Source: an uncultured Christensenella sp.
GTDB taxonomy: Bacteria; Bacillota; Clostridia; Christensenellales; UBA1750
Assembly (NCBI GenBank): GCA_905193155.1
Contig: CAJJNQ010000006.1
Location: 19,031 to 83,030 of the forward strand
DNA: 64,000 bases
Reading direction: 5' to 3'
The position numbers and the translations under genes are program-made. The notes beneath the pieces were generated by a model. That model had not been told where the DNA came from. It ran no database searches and worked only from the letters and a program-made list of their open reading frames with translations. How positions within the stretch are numbered: position 1 is the first letter of the stretch; each line of letters begins with the position of its first letter. Positions 58,185 through 64,000 of the stretch are shown piece by piece.

Positions 58185-59561
58185 TTACAGCTGTGCTGCG
58201 GGATTTTCCGCCTTGAGTCGAACGGATATCTTATGGATGCGGTAGTAGTAACCGCCCACCAGCAGCAGCACCGCGCCGAGCCAGGCAGCGGGTTCCGCAA
58301 AATAGATGCCGTTTTCGCCGATCAGCTTGGGCAGAATCAGCGCCACCGCAATGCGCATCACCAGCTCCAGGATACCAGAAACCATCGGGATCACGGTATC
58401 GCCCATGCCCTGCAAGGCGGAGCGGTAGATGTGCAGGAAATAGAGGATCACTAGCGTATAGGCCATGACCGAAAGGTAGGTATAGGCAACGTGCAGCGCT
58501 TGTGCCGCCACTTCCGGCTCGCCGGAGATGAAGATGGAAAGGATATTGCGTCCAAAGGCAATCATCAATACCGAAATCGTCGCCGAGGTTGCTATTCCCA
58601 TCAGCACTGCCGCACGCATTCCCTTCTTGATGCGATCCATGCGGGCCGCGCCAAGGTTCTGCCCGGCGTAAGTCGCCATCGCAAAGCCATAGGAAATTGC
58701 CGCCAGCTCCAGCAGACCGTAGATCTTGTTGGTTGCGGTAAAGCCTGCGATGAAAACCAGTCCAAAGCCGTTGAGCACGTATTGTACCGCAAAGCCGCCC
58801 ACACCGATAATGCCATTTTGGAAGGCCACAGGCGCACCCAGTGCCAGCAGCCTGCGCACCAGCGCCTGATCCGGATGCCAATCCTCCCTTTTCAGGCGGA
58901 GCAGCTTGATGCGCCAAATGCACATCAGACAATAGAGCGCCGAGCAGCACTGCGCAATAACCGTCGCAATCGCCGCGCCCGCGATGCCCCAGTGGAACGC
59001 CCAGACGAACAGTATATCCAGCCCGGTGTTGAGCAGCGCGGCGATGATCATGGCATAGAGCGGGGATTTGGAGTCCCCCAGTGCACGAAGCACCGAGGAA
59101 AACAAATTGTACGCCATAATGACGATAATACCGGAAAAGGTGATGCGCAAATACAGCAGCGAACCATCGATGACGTCATCCGGCGTGTTGAGGAACAGCA
59201 GCAGTGGGTGCGCAATCAGATGCGCAAGCGCTGTGATGAGAATCGCCAGCGCAAAGCCGAGTCCAAATGTATGACTGATGCTTTTGCGCATGCCGTCATA
59301 ATCTCCCGCGCCAAAATTCTGCGAAACCAGGATGCAGAACCCTTGTGCAAAGCCCGTGACAATGCCCAGCACCATCCAGTTCGGCCAATCTGCCGCGCCG
59401 ATCGACGCCAGCGCCTCTACGCCCACAAACTGCCCGACCACCGCGGTATCCACCACGGTATAGAGCTGCTGAAACACATTGCCCAACATCAGCGGGAGCG
59501 CAAAAGTAAAGATGAGCCCCGCCGGCTTGCCGCGCGTCATATCCTTGATTTTCTCTGCCAT
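58185..59561 (-). CDS. MATE-family multidrug efflux transporter
   Basis: A 458-residue membrane protein with about 12 helices in two MatE repeats. MLGNVFQQLYTVVDTAVVGQ opens the first, and PVAFQNGIIGVGGFAVQYVL the second; ALGDSKSPLYAMIIAALLN and QGMGDTVIPMVSGILELVMR are the matching loop segments. It exports drugs or metabolites using Na+ or H+. The start ATG 59561 follows AGAAAGGA. Its own promoter is at 59628-59656. Confidence 0.93.
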   Translation of the reverse strand: MAEKIKDMTRGKPAGLIFTFALPLMLGNVFQQLYTVVDTAVVGQFVGVEALASIGAADWPNWMVLGIVTGFAQGFCILVSQNFGAGDYDGMRKSISHTFGLGFALAILITALAHLIAHPLLLFLNTPDDVIDGSLLYLRITFSGIIVIMAYNLFSSVLRALGDSKSPLYAMIIAALLNTGLDILFVWAFHWGIAGAAIATVIAQCCSALYCLMCIWRIKLLRLKREDWHPDQALVRRLLALGAPVAFQNGIIGVGGFAVQYVLNGFGLVFIAGFTATNKIYGLLELAAISYGFAMATYAGQNLGAARMDRIKKGMRAAVLMGIATSATISVLMIAFGRNILSIFISGEPEVAAQALHVAYTYLSVMAYTLVILYFLHIYRSALQGMGDTVIPMVSGILELVMRIAVALILPKLIGENGIYFAEPAAWLGAVLLLVGGYYYRIHKISVRLKAENPAAQL

Positions 59562-59627
59562 GAACGTTCAAAATCCTTTCTGCTAAAACGGGCCGTCTAT
59601 TTCTTTTCCCGCCAGACCGTTATTTCT

Positions 59628-59656
59628 ATTTTATCAGATCGCTTTTTCCCGCGCAA
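59628..59656 (-). promoter_or_regulatory. Promoter of the MATE transporter gene
   Basis: TTGCGC (59656-59651) and TAAAAT (59633-59628), 17 bp apart on the minus strand. Confidence 0.6.
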
Positions 59657-59664
59657 TGCGCCTA

Positions 59665-59709
59665 TAAAAAATTAATGCCGAATTTGCCAAATCTCCTGCT
59701 CAATTCGGC
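59665..59709 (-). terminator. Terminator of the VOC gene, overlapping its stop
   Basis: On the minus strand GCCGAATT (59709-59702) pairs with AATTCGGC (59684-59677), then a T run near 59670. The 5' arm includes the last codons and part of the stop region. Confidence 0.65.
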
Positions 59710-60110
59710 GTGTCGCTGCCGATCTCCAGCAGATTGCCCTCCGGGTCGGCAATGTAGAAATTGCGGATACCGAAGGGCAAGGTGATGGGACCGTCCGCCG
59801 GAACCGCCACACCCTTTGCCCTCAGTCTTTCGTATTCCGCGTCCACGTCGGCAAAGGCGGGCAGCCAGTGCCCGATCTCGAAGGTTTGGTTGATGCCGCG
59901 CGGCGGCCGGAATTCCAGCTCCATCGCCTCGTCAAACACCTTCCGGTCATACATAAAGAGGGCCAGTCTGCCGCTCGCCGTGTAAAATTCCGCAAAGTTT
60001 CCGCCGTCCCAATCGGTTTCCAATCCCAGCACATCCCGATAGAACGTCGCCATGACCTGCATGTCCGCCGCCAGAAGCCCCACGCCGCAGTGCGTCGTTT
60101 TGCTGTTCAT
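59700..60110 (-). CDS. VOC-family (glyoxalase/bleomycin resistance-like) protein
   Basis: A 136-residue single-chain VOC protein. FYRDVLGLETDWDGGNFAEF near residue 23 and DPEGNLLEIGSDTP at the end are the typical paired-motif parts; LPFGIRNFYIADPEGN is the second half. It probably binds a divalent metal; the reaction is unknown. The start has only a weak GGAAG upstream. Confidence 0.85.
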   Translation of the reverse strand: MNSKTTHCGVGLLAADMQVMATFYRDVLGLETDWDGGNFAEFYTASGRLALFMYDRKVFDEAMELEFRPPRGINQTFEIGHWLPAFADVDAEYERLRAKGVAVPADGPITLPFGIRNFYIADPEGNLLEIGSDTPN

Positions 60111-60147
60111 TGAAACAGTCTTCCATCGTTTTTATTTGGATATTTTC

Positions 60148-60176
60148 AGTTTATCACAGTGGAAACACGCACGCAA
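60148..60176 (-). promoter_or_regulatory. Candidate promoter of the VOC gene
   Basis: TTGCGT (60176-60171) and TAAACT (60153-60148), 17 bp apart on the minus strand, divergent from the promoter at 60179. Confidence 0.45.
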
Positions 60177-60178
60177 CA

Positions 60179-60207
60179 TTGAAAAGCCCCGTCTTTCGTG
60201 CTAAACT
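60179..60207 (+). promoter_or_regulatory. Promoter of the GH63-like gene
   Basis: TTGAAA (60179-60184) and TAAACT (60202-60207), 17 bp apart, 60 nt before the start. Confidence 0.6.
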
Positions 60208-60266
60208 GAATGAAAAAGCGCCGATGCGCCAAACTCTTGCAAAAGCACAAGGAGTGAAATCAATTC

Positions 60267-62120
60267 ATGGTCACTCTTCCCGAAGAATATCTCGCGCTCA
60301 AGGCGGAGCGCCAGCGCGGATTCCAGACTCTTTACACCTATTCCGTGCTGACCCATGTCGATATGGAAACCGGCTTTTCGCTGAGCGTCTGCTTAAAGGA
60401 CGCGGCCAACGGCCAATATCTCAAGCACGCGCTGATCGGCCGCAAGGAAGAGGGCGCGGAAATCGTCACGCCCGAAGCGCATGATTTCAAGTGCCGCTAT
60501 ACCTCCGTCAAGGTGGAATTCCAGAACGTCAAGTTCCGCGTGGAGTCCTGCCGCGGCAAGGGCGTGCCGCTGCTGCTGCTCGTCACGCCCCTCTCGCAGG
60601 AAAAAATGCCGCCGCTGCTCGTGCTCGAAGGCGGCTATCTCTGGAACAGGCCGGGCGTTGTGGCGCGGGAGAAAAACGCGCTGCTGGGCGCGGCAGGCGA
60701 AAAACGCTACGCTGTCTATTCCACCGCGCCGCATGATCCCACCGACCCCAACCTGCCCACGCAGGCGCCGTATCTGGCCACTCCCATGGCGGCGGACGTC
60801 GCCTTCTCCGTCAATGTCCGCATGACGATCGAGCAGGCGCGCCGCTGCATGGCCGCCGCCCGTGAGATCTATCGGGAAGAGCTGAATGCCTTCGAGCCCT
60901 GCCGTGACTGCGGCGAAGCGCTGATGAGCGCGCTTTCCTGGGACACGACCTATGACGCAACGCGCGACCGCGTGATCTCACCCGTCTCCCGTCTATGGTC
61001 GATTGGGCACGGCGGCTATGTGCTGTTCTGCTGGGACAGTTATTTTGCAGGCTTTATGGCAGCAAAATGGGATAAATTCCTAGCCTATTCCAACCTGATC
61101 GAGATCACGCTCTGCCGCACACAGGCAGGATTTGTTCCCAACTTTGCCGACGGCACGGGTGTCAAGAGCGAAGATCGCTCCCAGCCGCCCGTGGGCAGCG
61201 CCATGCTGCTGGAAACCTACCGCATTCACCGAGAAAAGTGGATCGTGGAATTCCTCTTTCCGTTCCTGCTGAAGTGGAACGAATGGTTCGCCGCGCACCG
61301 CATGGAGGCGGACGGCGCGCTGTGCTGGGGCAGCGACCCTTACGAGCCGCGCTTTGGCAATCTCTGGGAGAGCAATGGCGTCAACGAGCGCTTCGGCGCT
61401 GCACTGGAATCCGGTTTGGACAATTCCCCGATGTACGACGATATTCCCTTTGACTCCAATACCCACCGCATGCAGCTCAAGGATGTGGGCCTGACGGGGC
61501 TCTACATTCTCGATACGCGCAGCCTGATTGCCCTTGCAGGCGAAATCGGCCGCGAGGACACGATCCCCGCGCTGCAAGAACGCCTGGACAAGGCGGAAAA
61601 CGGCCTTGCCGGTCTGTGGGAAGAGGATTTCGGCTTCTTTCTCAACCGCCGCACCGACACCGGAGAGTTCTCCTACCGCATCTCCCCGACCAATTTCTAC
61701 GCGCTGTTCTCCGACAGGATCACGCCGGAGCAGCGGATGCGCATTCAGGCACACTATGAAAACCCGAAGGAATTCTGGGGCGAATGGGCGCTTCCGTCCA
61801 TTGCTCGCAACGATCCCGCCTTCGGCGATCAGAACTATTGGCGCGGTCGCATCTGGGCGCCAATGAATTTCCTGGTCTACCTGGCGCTGTGCCGCTGGCC
61901 GGACATGGAACGCATTCGCAAGGATCTGGCAGACAAGTCCGAAAAGCTGCTGCTCAAGGAATGGCTGGAGCACCGCCATGTTCACGAAAACTACAACGCC
62001 GTCACCGGCGAAGGCTGCGACAGCGACAACAGTGACCGCTTCTATCATTGGGGCGCGCTGCTGGGCGTCGTCGCCATGGCAGAAAAGGGGCTGTTCCCCG
62101 GTTTGGGCCAGTCGCTGTAA
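60267..62120 (+). CDS. GH63/MGH1-like glycoside hydrolase
   Basis: A 617-residue intracellular protein. Residues ~1-200 are a beta-rich domain, and ~205-610 an (alpha/alpha)6 barrel like GH63 glucosidase/mannosylglycerate hydrolase. GHGGYVLFCWDSYFAGFMAA near 250 holds the catalytic acid Asp of the WDSYF motif. WRGRIWAPMNFLVYLAL near 530 and HENYNAVTGEG near 574 are barrel motifs typical of the family. Substrates are usually alpha-linked gluco- or manno-oligosaccharides. AAGGAG precedes the start by 11 nt. A hairpin follows at 62168. Confidence 0.85.
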   Translation: MVTLPEEYLALKAERQRGFQTLYTYSVLTHVDMETGFSLSVCLKDAANGQYLKHALIGRKEEGAEIVTPEAHDFKCRYTSVKVEFQNVKFRVESCRGKGVPLLLLVTPLSQEKMPPLLVLEGGYLWNRPGVVAREKNALLGAAGEKRYAVYSTAPHDPTDPNLPTQAPYLATPMAADVAFSVNVRMTIEQARRCMAAAREIYREELNAFEPCRDCGEALMSALSWDTTYDATRDRVISPVSRLWSIGHGGYVLFCWDSYFAGFMAAKWDKFLAYSNLIEITLCRTQAGFVPNFADGTGVKSEDRSQPPVGSAMLLETYRIHREKWIVEFLFPFLLKWNEWFAAHRMEADGALCWGSDPYEPRFGNLWESNGVNERFGAALESGLDNSPMYDDIPFDSNTHRMQLKDVGLTGLYILDTRSLIALAGEIGREDTIPALQERLDKAENGLAGLWEEDFGFFLNRRTDTGEFSYRISPTNFYALFSDRITPEQRMRIQAHYENPKEFWGEWALPSIARNDPAFGDQNYWRGRIWAPMNFLVYLALCRWPDMERIRKDLADKSEKLLLKEWLEHRHVHENYNAVTGEGCDSDNSDRFYHWGALLGVVAMAEKGLFPGLGQSL

Positions 62121-62167
62121 CGCCTTTTTGCGTCCAATCTTTCAACGCTCTGTTTCGGTTTTGTAAC

Positions 62168-62212
62168 AATGCCGCGCATTCCTTTGACAGACGAATGCGC
62201 GGCATTTATACT
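62168..62212 (+). promoter_or_regulatory. Promoter nested in a perfect inverted repeat
   Basis: TTGACA (62184-62189) and TATACT (62207-62212) are 17 bp apart. AATGCCGCGCATTC (62168-62181) and GAATGCGCGGCATT (62193-62206) are perfect inverted arms. The -35 lies in the 11-nt loop and the right arm fills the spacer. Followed by a T-poor ATACTATAAT, so it may also be a weak terminator for the preceding gene. Confidence 0.75.
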
Positions 62213-62246
62213 ATAATATGAAAAAAATAGCAAGGACGGTCTTTGC

Positions 62247-63923
62247 ATGAGTGAAGAAAGAAACAAACCCGAAAAGCCGACGCAAGGCGGTCGATACGCC
62301 AAGCGGATGCGCAAAAAATATTATTTTTTCAAAGCCTGGCTGGAAGGTCAGGGAAAAAAGAAACTGACGATGATTGCCGTGTGTGCGGTGCTTGCCGTTG
62401 CGCTTCCCATCTCGGCAGGCGTTATTTTACATCACACCGCCAAGGCTTCACCCGACTCCGGCAGTGCCTCGGTGCAGCTGCGCGAAAAAGAAGCCACTAC
62501 CCTCAGCGGCACGGTCGACGGTCAATCCGCCGATATCCCCGTTGAGTCATCCGAACCCGTGGCAACGCCCACTCCAACCCCGGAACCCACACCGACCCCC
62601 GAACCCCACCCGACCAACACGGTTATCAAATATGGCATGGAGGCCTCTGTTGTCGCTGAGATCCAGCAGCGCCTGATGAAACTGGGCTATATGGAAGACG
62701 ATGAGCCGACGGAATACTACGGCAGCATTACGCAATCCGCAGTCAAGCTCTTCCAGCGTCAAGCCGGCCTGGATGTAGACGGCTGCGTCGGCATGGAAAC
62801 CTGGACGCGCCTGAATGCGGACGATGCGGAGCACTACACCGTCATGCAGGACATGGACGGCGAGGACGTCACCGAACTTCAGAAGCGCCTGCGCGAACTG
62901 GGCTACATCGACACGGTTACCGGCCACTTCGGAGAAATGACCGTCGAGGCCGTCAAAAAATTTCAGGAAATCAACAAGCTGACCGTGGACGGCAAAGTTG
63001 GAAGCAAGACGCGCGAAATGCTTTACAGCGAGGACGCCACCGCAAACTTCCACAAATACGGAGAAAAGAGCGATGAAATTCTCAAATACCAGCAGCGCTT
63101 GCAGAAGCTGGGCTATCTGACCACCACGCCGGACGGCACCTACGGCAAGGACACCGTCTCCGCCGTCAAGCGCTTCCAGGAACTCAACGGCTTGATCGCC
63201 GACGGCTTCCTGGGCTACAACACGATCAAAACTCTGAACTCTTCCTCTGCACAGGCCAACGCGCTCAAGCTGGGCATGGAGGGCAGCGACGTCACCAAGG
63301 TGCAGGAGCGCCTGAAAAAACTGGGCTACATGAGTAAGGTCACCGGCTACTACGGTCAGCTGACCGAGGATGCCGTCAAGGCCTTCCAGAAGCGCAACAA
63401 GCTTGCGCAGGACGGCACGGTGGGCAAGGTCACAATGAACACCCTGACCTCCTCCTCCGCCAAGAAAGCTTCCCGCAGTTCCTCCTCGTCCGGCAGCTCT
63501 TCTTCCAGCGGGTCCTCGTCGAGCGGTTCTTCCAACGTAAGCCACGCGGATTCTTCCGGCGTCGAACGCTTCATCTCGGTCGCAGAATCCAAGCTGGGCA
63601 GCAAATATGTCTTCGCGACCAAGGGTCCCAACACCTTCGACTGCTCCGGCTTCGTCTACTGGTGTTTGAATCAAGCGGGTATCTCGCAGGGCTACATGAC
63701 CAGCGCCAGCTGGGCCAAGTGCTCCAAGTATCCCAAGATCACCTCCATGAGCAAGCTGGAACGCGGCGACATCATCGTTTACAGCGGCCACGTCGGTATC
63801 TACCTGGGCGGCGGAAAGATGATCGACGCCTCCTCCTCGAAGGGCAAGGTTCGCACCACCTCCGGCATCACCTCATCGAACTACTGGACCAGCCACTTCA
63901 TCTGCGGCTTCCGCGTGTTCTAA
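62247..63923 (+). CDS. NlpC/P60 peptidoglycan endopeptidase with four peptidoglycan-binding repeats
   Basis: A 558-residue cell-wall enzyme. It has a cytoplasmic basic N-terminal (1-~35), one membrane anchor (36-58), a Pro/Thr linker, and four PG_binding_1 repeats (about 127-190, 200-255, 265-325 and 330-390; each has the L-x-x-L-G-Y and V-x-x-F-Q pattern). A Ser/Gly-rich linker follows. The NlpC/P60 domain runs from ~430 to the end. Catalytic Cys466 is in FDCSGFVYW and His515 in SGHVGIY. It should cut D-gamma-glutamyl-meso-DAP bonds. The promoter upstream is nested in an inverted repeat. Confidence 0.93.
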   Translation: MSEERNKPEKPTQGGRYAKRMRKKYYFFKAWLEGQGKKKLTMIAVCAVLAVALPISAGVILHHTAKASPDSGSASVQLREKEATTLSGTVDGQSADIPVESSEPVATPTPTPEPTPTPEPHPTNTVIKYGMEASVVAEIQQRLMKLGYMEDDEPTEYYGSITQSAVKLFQRQAGLDVDGCVGMETWTRLNADDAEHYTVMQDMDGEDVTELQKRLRELGYIDTVTGHFGEMTVEAVKKFQEINKLTVDGKVGSKTREMLYSEDATANFHKYGEKSDEILKYQQRLQKLGYLTTTPDGTYGKDTVSAVKRFQELNGLIADGFLGYNTIKTLNSSSAQANALKLGMEGSDVTKVQERLKKLGYMSKVTGYYGQLTEDAVKAFQKRNKLAQDGTVGKVTMNTLTSSSAKKASRSSSSSGSSSSSGSSSSGSSNVSHADSSGVERFISVAESKLGSKYVFATKGPNTFDCSGFVYWCLNQAGISQGYMTSASWAKCSKYPKITSMSKLERGDIIVYSGHVGIYLGGGKMIDASSSKGKVRTTSGITSSNYWTSHFICGFRVF

Positions 63924-63981
63924 TCTCGTCAATCCTCTTCGGAATCGCTTCCGAGTTTCAATCCGCAACGCAGGGACGGCT

Positions 63982-64000
63982 CCGGCAGAACATCTGCCGG
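63982..64000. other. Hairpin at the window end, possible terminator
   Basis: CCGGCAGA-ACA-TCTGCCGG, a perfect 8-bp stem reaching the last base. Its downstream T run, if present, lies outside the window. Region 63924-63981 shows another short stem (CTCGGAAGC-like dyad near 63951) and no gene. Confidence 0.5.

Noticed and set aside
63470..63540. Ser/Gly-rich repeat as a variable tract
   Set aside because: The DNA repeats are imperfect and codons are mixed; it is an ordinary flexible linker between binding repeats and the catalytic domain.
1..64000. CRISPR array, insertion sequence or rRNA
   Set aside because: No regularly spaced direct repeats, transposase frames or rRNA-like segments were seen on either strand.

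Overview
The window looks like chromosome from a GC-rich member of the Bacillota, class Clostridia. The signs are Gram-positive: an AUG-type T-box leader, sigma-A promoters with 16-18 bp spacers, strong AGGAGG ribosome sites, U-tailed terminators between most units, AzlCD, a YesN/YesM two-component pair and YheI/YheH-type ABC exporters. A gut-type Christensenellales or Oscillospirales relative is a guess from gene style only; no rRNA or marker gene settles it. There is no insertion sequence, CRISPR array or intact prophage.

Layout. 1-1131 (minus): a MetN-like ATPase behind a methionine T-box. 1167-3680: an ADP-ribosylglycohydrolase-family protein and an AIM24-family protein. 3701-13051 (plus): a compact aromatic amino acid cluster, pheA-aroB-aroC-aroE/K fusion-aroQ-aroF-aroA-tyrA-azlC-azlD. 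It covers DAHP to chorismate and on to prephenate-derived products, with many start/stop overlaps and a terminator-like hairpin after pheA. 13058-14121: two decayed GNAT acetyltransferase genes. 14180-17765: a small membrane protein, a KDPG aldolase fused to a VOC domain, NAD synthetase and tRNA-Leu(GAG). 17766-18950: an AT-rich patch with one foreign-looking gene carrying an Rx4H motif, plus decayed coding sequence.

18949-25479: a FucO-type dehydrogenase, an XRE/alkyltransferase-like/Ogt repair operon, a PHP phosphoesterase, a FliB-like protein and a serine hydrolase. 25539-33289: a carbohydrate sensing and uptake block (response regulator, histidine kinase, sugar-binding lipoprotein, then an ABC binding protein and two permeases, without an ATPase). 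33296-36557 (minus): Tag glycosylase, a GH-A glycosidase, and a ferredoxin-type aldo/keto reductase behind a MerR-type promoter. 36659-39095: an MFS transporter and small membrane or surface proteins. 39117-43434: a MarR regulator and a heterodimeric ABC exporter with two matching palindromic operators.

43447-51309: a ChbG/YdjC deacetylase, HAD phosphatase, TspO, dipeptide epimerase, lipoprotein, a broken YdeI-like gene, a DUF3795 protein, WYL regulator, HD hydrolase, DUF1002 protein and TetR regulator. 51321-54222 (minus): FtsH preceded by a protein that looks like a radical SAM enzyme lacking its cluster cysteines. 54463-63923: a Ca-type P-ATPase, a nitrilase-family amidase, MATE efflux pump, VOC protein, GH63-like glycosidase and an NlpC/P60 endopeptidase with peptidoglycan-binding repeats.

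The parts most worth following up are the metal-site-less radical SAM homologue next to FtsH, the candidate HEPN protein beside tRNA-Leu, the three-part sugar sensor, the MerR-type promoter without a local MerR gene, and several regulatory hairpins that overlap promoters or ribosome sites.
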